Under the pieces are notes generated by a model that worked only from the letters and a program-made list of their open reading frames with translations, did not search any database and was not told the DNA's origin. This document shows positions 41,045-50,696 of a DNA stretch of 64,000 bases, one piece after another; within the stretch, counting starts at the first letter, position 1; every line of letters starts with the position of its first letter. The DNA comes from Sphingomonas sp. CL5.1 (GTDB taxonomy: Bacteria > Pseudomonadota > Alphaproteobacteria > Sphingomonadales > Sphingomonadaceae). Position numbers and translations under genes: made by a program. The stretch covers positions 3,589,001 to 3,653,000 of the forward strand of contig NZ_CP050137.1 in assembly GCF_013344685.1 (NCBI RefSeq), read 5' to 3'.

Positions 41045-43005
41045 TGGCCGGCGCTCCATTGGCCAGCATCCCACTGGAACGCCGCCTCATGCACGCGCCG
41101 CGCCGCGCGCCGCTCGCGCAGGATGTGCCCGAGCATCGACAGCGCCCCGCCCAGCGCGACCAGCGCGCCACCGAACCAGATCAGCGTCACCAGCGGCTTC
41201 CACCACAGGCGAAGCTGCCACCGCCCGGCGTCGTCCGGCTGGCCGAGCACGGTGTAGAGTTGGCCGTCGAGCACCGTCTGGATCGCGCTCTCGCTGGTGC
41301 TGGTCGGCGGATTGGAGAAGAAGCGCGATTGCGGGCGAAGGTAGAAGGTCTCGCCATCCTCGCCGCGCTTCACCGCCAGCCGCGCCTCCAGCGCCGACCA
41401 GTTCGGGCCGATCAGCGGATTCACGCCCTCGAAGGTGACGCTGTACGGCCCGACCCTCACCGGCTCGCCGACGCGGGCCGCGACCAGCCGCTCCTGCGTC
41501 CAGGCGGTCGAGGCGGCCATGCCGGCTAGGCTCACCGCGATGCCGAGATGCGCGATGACCATGCCGTAGAGGAACAACGGGGCGCGGCGCAGGTCCCGCT
41601 TCCGCAAGGGCGCGACGCTCGCCACCGCCAGCCCGGCCGCGAGCGACAGGCCGGCAAGCTGCATCCAGCCGATCCCGCCGGACAGCACCGCCACGCCGGC
41701 GGCGGTGAACAGCGCGGCGGCGATCGGCCACATCAGCCGCTCCAGCACCGCCTGCGCCTCGTCGCGGCGCCAGCGCAGCAGCGGCCCAGCCGCCATCAGC
41801 GCCACCAGCACCAGCGCGATTGGCCCGGCGGTCTTGTCGAAGAACGGCGCGCCAACCGAAAGCTGCGTCCCCATCGTCGCCGCGACGATCGGGTAGAAGG
41901 TGCCGATCAGCACGATGCCGAGGATCACCGAGAGCAGAAGGTTGTTGGCCACCAGCCCGCCCTCGCGACTCAACAACTCGAAGGTGTTGCCCGCCCGCAC
42001 CGTGCCGACGCGCGTCGCGAACAGGATGAGCGCGCCGCCGATATAGATCGCCAGCAGCGCGAGGATGAACGCCCCGCGCTCCGGATCGACGGCGAAGGCG
42101 TGGACGCTGGTGAGGATGCCCGAGCGGACGAGAAACGTGCCGATCATCGACATCGAGAAGGCGACCACCGCCAGCATCACCGTCCAGGCGCGCAGCCCGT
42201 CGCGCGTCGCCAGCACCGTCACCGAATGGAGCAGGGCGGTCGCGGCCAGCCACGGCATCAGCGAGGCGTTCTCCACCGGGTCCCAGAACCACCAGCCGCC
42301 CCAGCCCAGCTCGTAATAGGCCCAGTAGCTGCCCGCCGTGATGCCGATCGTCAGGAAAATCCACGCGCCCAGCACCCACGGCCGCATCGCCCGCGCGAAG
42401 GCCGGGCCGACGTCACGCGTCACGAGCGCACCGATCGCGAAGGAGAAGGCCACCGACAGGCCGACATAGCCGATGTAGAGCGTCGGCGGGTGGAAGGCGA
42501 GGCCGGGGTCCTGCAATAGCGGGTTCAGCCCCTGCCCGTCCGCCGGCGCGGGATCGAGCCGCGCGAACGGATTGGAGACGAACAGCAGGAAGGCATAGAA
42601 GCCCAGCGCGATCGCCGCCTGCCCGCCGAGCGTCGCGGTCAGCGTGCGCTCGTCCAGCCGGCGCTCGAGCAGCGCTACCGCGCCGCCGGCCAGCCCGAGG
42701 ATCGTCACCCACAGCAGCATCGAGCCTTCGTGGTTCCCCCACGCGCCCGCGAACTTGTAGAGCATCGGCTTGGCCGAATGGCTGTTCTCCGCGACCAGCG
42801 CGACCGACATGTCGGAGACGCAGAACACGGCGATCAGCGCCGCCATCGCCAGCGCCGCCATCGCTCCCTGCACCACCGCGACGGGGCGCACGGCGGCGAG
42901 CAAGGCCGCATCCTTCCGGCGCACCGCCAGCCCCGCCAGCGCCAGTTGCAGCGCGGCGAGCGCGGCGGCGAACCACAAGGCGGCAAGCCCTGCCTCGGCG
43001 GTCAT
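41041..43005 (-). CDS. ccmF: Haem lyase subunit CcmF
   Basis: The 654-residue protein has about fourteen membrane helices and the WWD haem-handling motif WGGWWFWDPVENASLMPWLA, along with the usual CcmF stretches (NSHSAKPMLYKFAGAWGNHEGSMLLW, QDPGLAFHPPTLYIGYVG). It ligates haem to c-type apocytochromes in the periplasm. The start at ATG 43005 (MTAEAGLAALWF) gives normal family length. In most alphaproteobacteria ccmC, ccmD and ccmE come before ccmF; here an unrelated exported protein does, so the maturation genes are split. The diheme cytochrome at 3854-4612 would be one client. Confidence 0.95.
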   Translation of the reverse strand: MTAEAGLAALWFAAALAALQLALAGLAVRRKDAALLAAVRPVAVVQGAMAALAMAALIAVFCVSDMSVALVAENSHSAKPMLYKFAGAWGNHEGSMLLWVTILGLAGGAVALLERRLDERTLTATLGGQAAIALGFYAFLLFVSNPFARLDPAPADGQGLNPLLQDPGLAFHPPTLYIGYVGLSVAFSFAIGALVTRDVGPAFARAMRPWVLGAWIFLTIGITAGSYWAYYELGWGGWWFWDPVENASLMPWLAATALLHSVTVLATRDGLRAWTVMLAVVAFSMSMIGTFLVRSGILTSVHAFAVDPERGAFILALLAIYIGGALILFATRVGTVRAGNTFELLSREGGLVANNLLLSVILGIVLIGTFYPIVAATMGTQLSVGAPFFDKTAGPIALVLVALMAAGPLLRWRRDEAQAVLERLMWPIAAALFTAAGVAVLSGGIGWMQLAGLSLAAGLAVASVAPLRKRDLRRAPLFLYGMVIAHLGIAVSLAGMAASTAWTQERLVAARVGEPVRVGPYSVTFEGVNPLIGPNWSALEARLAVKRGEDGETFYLRPQSRFFSNPPTSTSESAIQTVLDGQLYTVLGQPDDAGRWQLRLWWKPLVTLIWFGGALVALGGALSMLGHILRERRAARRVHEAAFQWDAGQWSAGQ

Positions 43006-43170
43006 TCGGGCCGCCTCCCCGCGGTCGTGTCGAGCGTCACCTGATCTCACTCATCCCGTGGCGGGCGCGCCCGCTTGTCCGCGCCGCTCTTGCGGCACGA
43101 ACCGGCGCGACACAAGGCCGCGACGATGCGACCGATGCGGAAGGCCGGTCCAGCCCGGCGACGCCCGCGA

Positions 43171-43653
43171 TCAATCCTGCGGCTGCGGGCTGGTGCCTTC
43201 CTGCTGGGCGCGCTTGATCGCCTGACGCTCAAGATACCATTGCCGCGCGTTCATCTGCGCGCAGCCGGTCTGCCCGCCGGAGCCGACCGCCGAGCAGGTA
43301 TCGGGCAGGCCGCCGGCCGTGCGGCCGACCTCGTCCACATTCTGCGCGCGATTGACCCAGCTCTGGTTCTTCGCCGGAACCTCGGGCGGGCGGCGCAATT
43401 CCTTCGGCACGCGGAACTGCTCGTTCGGGTCGAGACGGTTGCACACCACCACCTCGTCGGAGGTGGACGGCGGGCATTTCTCGTTCCCCGTCAGCGTCAC
43501 GCTGCGGATGCGGTGCGGCGGCTTGCCGGTTTCGGCCTGCGTCTCCTGATGCACGGTTTCGGCCGGCGGCGGGGAAGCCTGCTGCGTCGCCTGCGCCGCC
43601 AGCGCGGCCGCCGGCAAGGCGGCGAGCGCGACCGTTATCAGGGGGCGGAACAT
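43171..43653 (-). CDS. Exported hypothetical protein with paired cysteines
   Basis: The 160-residue protein begins with a signal peptide (FRPLITVALAALPAAALAAQ), then a Pro/Glu/Thr-rich linker and a small domain containing NEKCPPSTSDEVVVCNRLDP and GLPDTCSAVGSGGQTGCAQM, that is two cysteine pairs probably bridged in the periplasm. It ends with QWYLERQAIKRAQQEG. The EKCPPSTSDEVVVC motif is familiar from uncharacterised sphingomonad proteins, but I know no function. ATG 43653 gives the better signal peptide; ATG 43686 adds eleven residues. Confidence 0.7.
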   Translation of the reverse strand: MFRPLITVALAALPAAALAAQATQQASPPPAETVHQETQAETGKPPHRIRSVTLTGNEKCPPSTSDEVVVCNRLDPNEQFRVPKELRRPPEVPAKNQSWVNRAQNVDEVGRTAGGLPDTCSAVGSGGQTGCAQMNARQWYLERQAIKRAQQEGTSPQPQD

Positions 43654-43788
43654 GGCCTTGTCTCCTCGGTATATGGTCAACGTCATCCACGCCGCTTGTA
43701 TCCCGGCTGAACGCGCGACCCGATTACTTCATGTTTCCGCAGCGCAACAGTCGTTGCGATGCGGACGGAATGGAGTAAGGCGGCCGCG

Positions 43789-44358
43789 ATGATCCTTGTC
43801 GTCGACAATTATGACAGCTTCACCTGGAATCTGGTCCATTACTTGATGGAGCTGGGCGCCGGCGTCGAGGTGGTGCGCAACGACGCGCTGACGGTGGCGG
43901 AGGCGCTGGCGACGGGCGCGGACGGCTTCCTGATCTCGCCCGGCCCATGCACGCCGAACGAGGCGGGGATCAGCCTCGATCTGGTCGCCGCCTGCGCGGA
44001 AGCGGGCCGGCCGCTGCTTGGCGTGTGCCTCGGCCATCAGTCGATCGGCCAGCATTTCGGCGGTCGGGTGGTGCGCGGCGGGCTGATGCACGGCAAGACC
44101 TCGCCGGTGACGCATGACGGGACGGGCGTGTTCGCCGGCCTCCCCTCGCCGTTCACCGCGACGCGCTATCATTCGCTGATCGTCGAGGATGTGCCGGAGG
44201 TGCTGGCGGTCAACGCCACCGCGCCGGACGGATCGGTGATGGGCGTGCGGCACCGCGCGCTGCCGATCCACGGCGTGCAATTCCACCCCGAGAGCATCGC
44301 CACCGAGCATGGCCACGCGCTGCTCGCCAATTTCCTGAAGCTGACGGGCACGGCATGA
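43789..44358 (+). CDS. trpG: Anthranilate / aminodeoxychorismate synthase glutaminase subunit
   Basis: The 189-residue protein is a class I glutamine amidotransferase: [18 protein letters not shown] at the start, the nucleophile [17 protein letters not shown], and [15 protein letters not shown] with the catalytic His-Glu. It releases ammonia from glutamine for anthranilate (and perhaps 4-aminobenzoate) formation with TrpE/PabB, which is not in this window. Its stop overlaps the trpD start by 4 bp. Confidence 0.94.
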   Translation: MILVVDNYDSFTWNLVHYLMELGAGVEVVRNDALTVAEALATGADGFLISPGPCTPNEAGISLDLVAACAEAGRPLLGVCLGHQSIGQHFGGRVVRGGLMHGKTSPVTHDGTGVFAGLPSPFTATRYHSLIVEDVPEVLAVNATAPDGSVMGVRHRALPIHGVQFHPESIATEHGHALLANFLKLTGTA

Positions 44359-45344
44359 CGGCTTTCTCGCCGCTGCCCGATCCCGCCGCACCGCTCGGCC
44401 GCGAGGATGCGGCGCGGGCCTTCGCCGACATCCTCGACGGCCGCGCCGGCGACGAGGCGATCGCGCAATTCCTGATCGCGCTCAGCGATCGCGGCGAGAC
44501 CGCCACCGAAATCGCCGAGGCCGCCCGCGCGCTGCGCGACCGCATGATCCCGATCCAGGCCCCCGCCGACGCGATCGACGTATGCGGCACGGGGGGCGAC
44601 GGGCACCATACGCTCAATGTCTCCACCGCCGTCAGCCTCGTGGTGGCGGCGTGCGGCGTGCCGGTCGCCAAGCACGGCAACCGCGCCGCCTCGTCCAAGG
44701 CTGGCGCGGCCGACACGCTGGAGGCGCTGGGACTCGACATGGAGCGGGCCGGCGCGATGGCGGAGGAGACGCTGGGCGAGCTGGGCATCTGCTTCCTGTT
44801 CGCCGCGACCCATCATCCGGCGGTGAGACGGATCACCCCGATCCGCCGCCGCATCGGCAAGCGCACGATCTTCAACCTGATGGGGCCGCTGGCCAATCCG
44901 GCGCGGGTCTCGCGGCAGCTCATCGGCATCGCGCGGCCCGATTATGCGCCGGTCTATGCCGCCGCACTGGCCGAACTGGGCGCGGAGGCGGCGCTGGTCG
45001 TCTCCGGCGAGGAAGGGCTGGACGAGGTTTCCGGCGCCGGCCCGACGATCGCGGTGTCCGTGGGCAAGGTCGCGCTGCCCGATCGGATCGCGCCGGAGGA
45101 CGCGGGGCTGCCGCGCCACCCGATCGCGGCGATCCACGGTGGCGACCCGGCCTATAACGCCGATGCGCTGCGCCGCCTGCTGCGCGGCGAGCATGGCGCC
45201 TATCGCGACGCGGTGCTGCTCAATGCCGCCGCCGCGCTGGCGCTGAGCGGGGACGCGCTGCCGGCTGGCGCGGCGCGCGCCGCCGAAGCGATCGATTCGG
45301 GCGCGGCCGATGCGTTGCTCGATCGCTGGATCGCGTGGAAATGA
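44355..45344 (+). CDS. trpD: Anthranilate phosphoribosyltransferase
   Basis: The 329-residue enzyme has the PRPP-binding [20 protein letters not shown], the [20 protein letters not shown] motif and [20 protein letters not shown], all standard for TrpD. It joins anthranilate to PRPP in tryptophan synthesis. Start and stop both overlap neighbours by 4 bp (trpG and trpC), so the three are one translationally coupled block. Confidence 0.96.
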   Translation: MTAFSPLPDPAAPLGREDAARAFADILDGRAGDEAIAQFLIALSDRGETATEIAEAARALRDRMIPIQAPADAIDVCGTGGDGHHTLNVSTAVSLVVAACGVPVAKHGNRAASSKAGAADTLEALGLDMERAGAMAEETLGELGICFLFAATHHPAVRRITPIRRRIGKRTIFNLMGPLANPARVSRQLIGIARPDYAPVYAAALAELGAEAALVVSGEEGLDEVSGAGPTIAVSVGKVALPDRIAPEDAGLPRHPIAAIHGGDPAYNADALRRLLRGEHGAYRDAVLLNAAAALALSGDALPAGAARAAEAIDSGAADALLDRWIAWK

Positions 45345-46120
45345 CCAATATTCTCGACCGGATCCTCGCCACCAAGCGCGAGGAAGTGCGCGAGCGAAGC
45401 GCCCGCGCCTCGCTCGCCGATCTCGATGCGCGCGCGCGCGAGCAGACGCCGCCGCGCGGCTTCCGCACGGCGCTGGATCGCGCGCCGGGCTATGGCCTCG
45501 TCGCGGAGATCAAGAAGGCCAGCCCGTCCAAGGGCCTGATCCGCGCCGATTTCGATCCGCCGGCCCATGCCCGCGCCTATCAGGCGGGCGGCGCGTCGTG
45601 CCTGTCGGTGCTTACCGACGCGCAATATTTCCAGGGGTCGGAGGATTATCTGGTCGCCGCGCGCGCCGCCTGCGACCTGCCGGTGCTGCGCAAGGACTTC
45701 ATGGTCGATCCGTGGCAGGCGGCGGAGGCGCGGGCGATCGGCGCGGATGCGATCCTGCTCATCATGGCGGCGCTCGACGACGTGGCGCTGGCCGAGATCG
45801 AGGCGGCCGCGATCGAGCGCGGGATGGACGTGCTGGTCGAGGTCCACGATGCCGACGAGCTGGAGCGCGCGCTGAAGCTCAAGTCGCGACTGATCGGGGT
45901 GAACAACCGCGATCTCAGGGACTTCACGGTCGATTTTGCGCGCACTTATGAACTGGTCGGCCGCGCGCCGGCGGGCTGCACCTTCGTCGCCGAGAGCGGA
46001 CTGAACAGCCGCGCCGATCTCGACGAGATGGCGGCGCGCGGCGTGCGCTGCTTCCTGATCGGCGAATCGCTGATGCGCCAGCCCGACATGGAGGCGGCGA
46101 CGCGGGCGCTGATCGGATGA
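45341..46120 (+). CDS. trpC: Indole-3-glycerol phosphate synthase
   Basis: The 259-residue TIM-barrel enzyme shows [20 protein letters not shown] near the start, [43 protein letters not shown] and [13 protein letters not shown], the complete series of active-site loops. It closes the indole ring. ATG 45341 overlaps the trpD stop; an in-frame ATG two codons upstream is less likely because the overlap pattern is repeated throughout this operon. Confidence 0.96.
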   Translation: MTNILDRILATKREEVRERSARASLADLDARAREQTPPRGFRTALDRAPGYGLVAEIKKASPSKGLIRADFDPPAHARAYQAGGASCLSVLTDAQYFQGSEDYLVAARAACDLPVLRKDFMVDPWQAAEARAIGADAILLIMAALDDVALAEIEAAAIERGMDVLVEVHDADELERALKLKSRLIGVNNRDLRDFTVDFARTYELVGRAPAGCTFVAESGLNSRADLDEMAARGVRCFLIGESLMRQPDMEAATRALIG

Positions 46121-46602
46121 CGCGCCTCACCCATATCGACGAAGCGGGCGCGGCGCGCATGGTCGACGTGGGCGACAAGGCGGTGACGCGGCGCGAGGCG
46201 ATCGCGACCGGACGGATCGCGATGCAGCCGGAGACGGCGGCCGCGATCCGCGACGGCGCGGTGGCGAAGGGAGACGTGCTGGCGGTGGCGCGCGTCGCCG
46301 GGATCATGGCGGCGAAACGGACGAGCGAGTTGATCCCGCTCTGCCACCCCCTGCCCCTCACCCGCGTAACGCTCGACCTGTCGGTCGGCGAGGATCACGT
46401 CGAGGCGAGCGCCACCGTCGCGACGGACGGCAAGACCGGCGTGGAGATGGAGGCGCTGACCGCCGTTTCGGTGGCGCTGCTGACGATCTACGACATGACG
46501 AAGGCGCTCGATCGCGCGATGCGGATCGAGGGGGTGCGGCTGCTGGAGAAACGCGGCGGCCGGTCGGGAGAATGGCGGGCTGGCGACGGCGCCGCTTCCT
46601 GA
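46117..46602 (+). CDS. moaC: Cyclic pyranopterin monophosphate synthase
   Basis: The 161-residue protein has [25 protein letters not shown] at the start, [21 protein letters not shown] and [20 protein letters not shown], the MoaC signatures. It performs the second part of the first step in molybdenum cofactor synthesis. Its ATG overlaps the trpC stop. The order trpC-moaC is common in alphaproteobacteria, often with moeA next; here a repeat-like hairpin element and a convergent bcp gene follow. Confidence 0.96.
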   Translation: MTRLTHIDEAGAARMVDVGDKAVTRREAIATGRIAMQPETAAAIRDGAVAKGDVLAVARVAGIMAAKRTSELIPLCHPLPLTRVTLDLSVGEDHVEASATVATDGKTGVEMEALTAVSVALLTIYDMTKALDRAMRIEGVRLLEKRGGRSGEWRAGDGAAS

Positions 46603-46617
46603 GCGCTCCTCATCACC

Positions 46618-46686
46618 CCGGCGCAAGCCGGATCTCGTGCCTCAAGCGTGCCGCTCGTCGATAGCGATGCCAGCTTTCGCTGGCAT
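46618..46686. repeat. REP-like double hairpin between moaC and bcp
   Basis: Two short hairpins lie between convergent genes: CCGGC-GCAA-GCCGG at 46618-46631 and ATGCCAGC-TTTC-GCTGGCAT at 46667-46686. The setting and words (CACCCCGGCGCAAGCCGGAT and CTTTCGCTGGCATGACG) resemble the interspersed palindromic elements common in sphingomonad intergenic regions. No second copy was found in this window. It may also end both transcripts. Confidence 0.5.
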
Positions 46687-46697
46687 GACGGTTTCCC

Positions 46698-47147
46698 TCA
46701 GCCCTCTCGCGCCGCCTCCAGCACCGCCGCCGCATGGCCGGGCACCTTCACCTTGCGCCATGCGCGGACCAGCTTCCCGTCCTTCCCGAACAGGAAGGTC
46801 GCGCGCTCGATGCCCATGTATTTGCGGCCGTAGAGCGATTTCTCCACCCACACGCCGAACGCCTCGCAGGCCGCGCCATCCTCGTCGCTCGCCAGTGGCA
46901 CCTTCAGGTCGTATTTGGCGATGAAGTTGGCGTGCCGCTTCGGGCTGTCCTTCGACACGCCCAGCACCGTCACGCCGGCCCCGGCGAAATCGCCGGCGAG
47001 CGCGGAGAAGTCCTGCGCCTCGCGCGTGCAGCCGCTCGTATCGTCCTTCGGATAGAAATAGACCACCAGCGGACGCGGCAGCGCGGTGAGCTTCACCGGC
47101 GCGCCGTTCGGGTCAACCAGCGTCAGGTCGGGAATCGTGTCCATCAA
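46698..47147 (-). CDS. bcp: Thioredoxin-dependent thiol peroxidase (Bcp/PrxQ-type)
   Basis: The 149-residue peroxiredoxin has the peroxidatic cysteine in YPKDDTSGCTREAQDF and a second cysteine in DEDGAACEAFGVW five or more residues after the LASDEDG stretch, as in Bcp. It reduces hydroperoxides with thioredoxin. The start overlaps the end of glnE by about 30 bp, so the two are probably one transcript. ATG 47144 is an alternative start (MDTIPDL). Confidence 0.94.
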   Translation of the reverse strand: MMDTIPDLTLVDPNGAPVKLTALPRPLVVYFYPKDDTSGCTREAQDFSALAGDFAGAGVTVLGVSKDSPKRHANFIAKYDLKVPLASDEDGAACEAFGVWVEKSLYGRKYMGIERATFLFGKDGKLVRAWRKVKVPGHAAAVLEAAREG

Positions 47148-49827
47148 TCACTCCTAGCCACGCGGCGCGCACCTCCTGCCGCGCCGCGTCCAGCCCGGCA
47201 AGCACCGCCGCCCAATCCTTCACGCCGAGCGCCCGCGCCACCAAGGCGCGCGTCGCCGCCGCTTCCGGCTCCCGCGCGTCGGGCGCAACCAGCCGCAGCG
47301 TGACGAGCAGGCGCGTCAGCAATTCATAAGCCGCGCCGATACCCGCCGGCAGCAGCGGCCCGAGCAGGGCGATGGCGCGCGCCAATCCCGGATCGAAGCC
47401 GGTGCGATGTTCGAGCTGGAGCGTATGCACCGCGAACTCCAGATCGACGAGGCCGCCCGGCAGCAGCTTCGCGTCGAGCGGGCCGGCGGGCTGCTTGTGC
47501 GCGGCCATCTCGGCCCGCATCTTCGCGGCATCGGCCACGATATCGTGCCGCTTGCGCGCGCCGGCGAGCACCGCGTCGATCTCCGCGCGGAGCGCGGCGC
47601 GGGCGGGGGGAGAGCCGAACACCGGCCGGGCGCGGGTCAGCGCCATATGCTCCCACGTCCAGGCGTCCTCGCGCTGATAGCGGGCGAAGGAATCCATGCT
47701 CACCACCAGCGGCCCCTGCGCGCCGGACGGCCTCAGCCGGGTGTCGACCGAATAGAGCGGCCCGGCGGCGGTGGCGACCGACAGCGCCGCCGTCACCCGC
47801 TGCGCCAGCCGGTTATAGTAGAGCGTCGCGCCGAGCGGCTTCGGCCCGTCCGATTCCGCCGCGAAATCGCCGGTGAACAGATAGATCAGGTCGAGGTCCG
47901 AGGCATGGGTCAGCGCCCCGCCACCGAGCCGGCCGAGCGCGAGGATGACGAACTCGCTGTCCGGCACGCGGCCGTGGGCGCGGACGAACTCGTCGATCGT
48001 GGCATGGGTGAGCGCCTCGATCGCCGCCTCCGCGACGCGGGCATAACCGGCGGAGACGTCCAGCGGATCGGCCGAACCGGCGACGATCTGCGTGCCCAGT
48101 GCGAACCTTTTGTCGCCGACCACGCGGCGGACGTGATCGAGCTGCGCCTGATAGTCCGCGCCGCGCTCCCATGCCTCCATCTCCGCGACCAGCTCGGCGA
48201 GATCGCCGACCGGCGCCAGCGCGGTGGCATCGATCAGCCCGTCGAGCAGATCGGGGCGGCGCGCCAGTTCGTCGGCCAGCGTCGGCGCGTGGCTGAGCAC
48301 CGCCGCGAGCAGGCTGGCGAGCGCCGGCCGCGCCTCCAGCAGACGAAAGACGTTGATCGCGCTGGGCAGTCGTTCGAGCAGCAGGTCGAGTCGTTGCAGC
48401 GCGGCCCGCGGCACCGGCGCGTCGGCGAAGGCGGCGACGATGCCGGGCAGCACCGCCTCCAGCGCGGCCTTCGCCGCCGGGCTGCGCAGCGCGGGATAGC
48501 GACCAGAGCGCCACAATGCGATCCGTGTCGCCGCGCCATCCGCATCGGCAAAGCCGGCGGCGGCGAGTTGCTCGACCAGCCGCTCGTGGTCGATGGAAAG
48601 CGCGGTGTCGGGCGGCGCGGCGAGCCGGTCGAACACCGTCGCGACGCGCTCGACATGCGGGCGCAGGTGATCGAGCAGCGCCGCGCCATCCGCCCGTCCG
48701 TCGAGCCGCGCGACGCGATCGAGCGCCTCGCCCGCCGGGAGATGATGCGTCTGCCGGTCGTCGATCATCTGCACGCGATGCTCGATCGTCCGCAGCGCGA
48801 CATAGGCGTCGGTCAGCGCGCGCGCGTCGTCCGGGTCGACGCGCCCCGCCGCCGCGAGCGCGGCAAGCGCCGCGCGGGTATCGCCGACGCGTAGCGCCGG
48901 ATCGCGGCCGCCGTGGATGAGCTGGTGAATCTGCGCGAAGAACTCCACCTCACGGATGCCGCCGCGCCCGCGCTTCAGGTCATAGCCGGCGCCGAACGCC
49001 TGACCCTGCGAATGATGGTCGCGGATGCGACGCGTGATGTCGACGATCTCCCCGATCGCGCCGAAATCGAGGCTGCGCCGCCATACGAACGGCCGGATCG
49101 CCTCCAGGAAACGCGCGCCGAGCGCCATATCGCCGGCACAGACGCGCGCGCGGATGAAGGCGGCGCGCTCCCACGGCAGCGCCTGCGATTCGTAATAGCC
49201 GATCGCCGCCTCGACCGGGATGACGATCGGGGTCACTTCCGGCGACGGGCGCAGCCGCAGGTCGATGCGCAGGACATAGCCGTCGCCGTCGAGCGCCTGG
49301 AGCAGTTCCACCACCCGGCGCCCGATCCGCACCGCCGCCTCGGCGGGGTCCTCGCGCGGCTTGGTCGGCAGGGTGAGCGGGTCGAACAACAGGATCGGGT
49401 CGATATCCGACGAATAATTCAGCTCCCGGCTGCCCTGCTTGCCGAGCGCGATCGCGGTGAAGCCGGCAGGCTCCGCGCCGGGAGTGCGCTCCTCGATCGC
49501 CGCGCGGATCGCGCGATCGAGCGCGGCGTCGGCGAAGTCGGAGAGCGCGTGGGTGACGCCGGTCAGATCCAGCGCGCCGGAAAGGTCACCGATCGCCGCC
49601 GCCAGCGCCAGCCGTCGCCGCGCGAGCCGCAATTCGCGCGCCGCCGGCCCGTCGCCGATCGTCGCCGCTTTGGCCAACGGCAGCGCGCCGCCTTCCAGCG
49701 CGGCGGCAAGGCCCGGCTCGCGATCGAGCAGCATCGACAGGAACGGCGCGTTGGCGCGCGCGCGCGCGACGGCGTCATGCGCGGTGGACTGTGAGGTGTC
49801 TGCGTCGGAACGGGCAAGGTCGGTCAT
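47113..49827 (-). CDS. glnE: Bifunctional glutamine synthetase adenylyltransferase/deadenylylase
   Basis: The roughly 904-residue protein has two nucleotidyltransferase domains: the deadenylylase half with ALGKQGSRELNYSSDIDPIL and the adenylyltransferase half with ALGRLGGGALTHASDLDLIY, each followed by a helical PII-UTase-like region. It switches glutamine synthetase off and on in response to PII and glutamine. ATG 49827 (MTDLARSDADTS) is used; ATG 49866 adds thirteen residues. It is divergent from a small NepR-like gene and runs into bcp at its end. Confidence 0.95.
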   Translation of the reverse strand: MTDLARSDADTSQSTAHDAVARARANAPFLSMLLDREPGLAAALEGGALPLAKAATIGDGPAARELRLARRRLALAAAIGDLSGALDLTGVTHALSDFADAALDRAIRAAIEERTPGAEPAGFTAIALGKQGSRELNYSSDIDPILLFDPLTLPTKPREDPAEAAVRIGRRVVELLQALDGDGYVLRIDLRLRPSPEVTPIVIPVEAAIGYYESQALPWERAAFIRARVCAGDMALGARFLEAIRPFVWRRSLDFGAIGEIVDITRRIRDHHSQGQAFGAGYDLKRGRGGIREVEFFAQIHQLIHGGRDPALRVGDTRAALAALAAAGRVDPDDARALTDAYVALRTIEHRVQMIDDRQTHHLPAGEALDRVARLDGRADGAALLDHLRPHVERVATVFDRLAAPPDTALSIDHERLVEQLAAAGFADADGAATRIALWRSGRYPALRSPAAKAALEAVLPGIVAAFADAPVPRAALQRLDLLLERLPSAINVFRLLEARPALASLLAAVLSHAPTLADELARRPDLLDGLIDATALAPVGDLAELVAEMEAWERGADYQAQLDHVRRVVGDKRFALGTQIVAGSADPLDVSAGYARVAEAAIEALTHATIDEFVRAHGRVPDSEFVILALGRLGGGALTHASDLDLIYLFTGDFAAESDGPKPLGATLYYNRLAQRVTAALSVATAAGPLYSVDTRLRPSGAQGPLVVSMDSFARYQREDAWTWEHMALTRARPVFGSPPARAALRAEIDAVLAGARKRHDIVADAAKMRAEMAAHKQPAGPLDAKLLPGGLVDLEFAVHTLQLEHRTGFDPGLARAIALLGPLLPAGIGAAYELLTRLLVTLRLVAPDAREPEAAATRALVARALGVKDWAAVLAGLDAARQEVRAAWLGVIDGHDSRPDAG

Positions 49828-49846
49828 GGCGGCGCCTACCTGCCGA

Positions 49847-49871
49847 GAAACTTCATCCGCGTTCAACCGTT
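49847..49871 (+). promoter_or_regulatory. Possible EcfG-type promoter before the NepR-like small gene
   Basis: GAAAC at 49847-49851, a 16-base spacer and CGTT at 49868-49871 match the EcfG consensus GGAAC-N16-CGTT with one change. The -10 element is only nine bases before ATG 49881, so the transcript would be nearly leaderless, in keeping with the absence of a ribosome site. Confidence 0.4.
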
Positions 49872-49880
49872 TTCGTCGCT

Positions 49881-50048
49881 ATGGAATATCCAGGTTCGTT
49901 TCGTGACGCCGACAATCCCGCTATCCAGATGGTGGCGAGGCCGCGCGCGAGCGATCCGATCGGCGAATCCCTGCGCGAGGCGTTCCGCGTTGTGGGCAAG
50001 GATGACGCGATAGGCGACCTGCTCATGCAACTGGAGCGAATCGCCTGA
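49881..50048 (+). CDS. Small NepR-like protein (possible second anti-sigma factor)
   Basis: The 55-residue protein has a polar N-terminus and a C-terminal helix pair, DPIGESLREAFRVVGKDDAI followed by GDLLMQLERIA. This lines up with the NepR encoded at 52051-52215 (DMGSALRSIYQKTIEEDIPD, then EMLTLLGKLD): a G, an LR pair, an aromatic residue, an acidic turn and a closing LL/LxxL helix. Paralogues of NepR are known in some alphaproteobacteria, including Sphingomonas. The gene converges on ecfG, six bases from its stop. Similarity is short, so a different conserved small protein is possible; ATG 49929 is an alternative start. Confidence 0.5.
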   Translation: MEYPGSFRDADNPAIQMVARPRASDPIGESLREAFRVVGKDDAIGDLLMQLERIA

Positions 50049-50054
50049 CCGCGA

Positions 50055-50696
50055 TCAGCGGTCGCGGCTGAGTTCGTCCACCTCGTGCATGATGGCGTCC
50101 AGCGTCGATCCGCCACTTTCGCCCTTGTGCCCGGTGCGCGAGGTCATCTCGTTGCCGCTCATAAGCGCCTCAAGCGCGACCCGGCCGCGCGCGACGCGGC
50201 TCTTGATCGTGCCGACCGCCACGCCGCAGATTTCCGCCGCCTCCTCATAGGCGAAGCCGCCGGCGCCGACGAGGATCAGCGCCTCGCGCTGCGGCTGCGG
50301 CAGGTGCATCAGGGCGCGCTGCATGTCGGCCAGTTCGACGTGCTTGTCCTGTCCGGCGGGCGCGGCGAGCAGCCGGTCGGCGACCAGATCGTCCCACTCG
50401 CCCTTGAAGCGCGCGCGGCGCATCTGGGAGAGATAGAGGTTGCGCAGGATGATGAACGTCCAGGCGCGCATGTTCGTGCCCGCCTGGAACCGCTTGCGCG
50501 CGGCCCACGCCTTCAGCAGCGTCTCCTGCACCAGATCGTCGGCGAGGTCGCGATTGCCGGAAAGCGAGCGCCCGAAGGCGCGGAGGTGCGGAATCACCTG
50601 CGCAAGCTGCGCCTTGAACTCGGGATCGGGGAGCGCCGTGTGCCCGGCCGGCAATTCGGCGCCCGCACCATCTTTACGCGATGGATCATGCGTCAT
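50055..50696 (-). CDS. ecfG: General stress response ECF sigma factor EcfG
   Basis: The 213-residue protein is an ECF15-type sigma factor: sigma2 with LRAFGRSLSGNRDLADDLVQ and NMRAWTFIILRNLYLSQMRR, sigma4 with LPQPQREALILVGAGGFAYE and CGVAVGTIKSRVARGRVALE. These stretches are characteristic of EcfG proteins under NepR control. It directs RNA polymerase to GGAAC-N16/17-CGTT promoters in stress. It stands 113 bp after a small membrane-protein gene and about 300 bp after phyR, all on one strand. ATG 50696 (MTHDPSRKD) is my choice; ATG 50780 adds 28 residues. The C-terminal tail after sigma4 is unusually long. Confidence 0.94.
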   Translation of the reverse strand: MTHDPSRKDGAGAELPAGHTALPDPEFKAQLAQVIPHLRAFGRSLSGNRDLADDLVQETLLKAWAARKRFQAGTNMRAWTFIILRNLYLSQMRRARFKGEWDDLVADRLLAAPAGQDKHVELADMQRALMHLPQPQREALILVGAGGFAYEEAAEICGVAVGTIKSRVARGRVALEALMSGNEMTSRTGHKGESGGSTLDAIMHEVDELSRDR

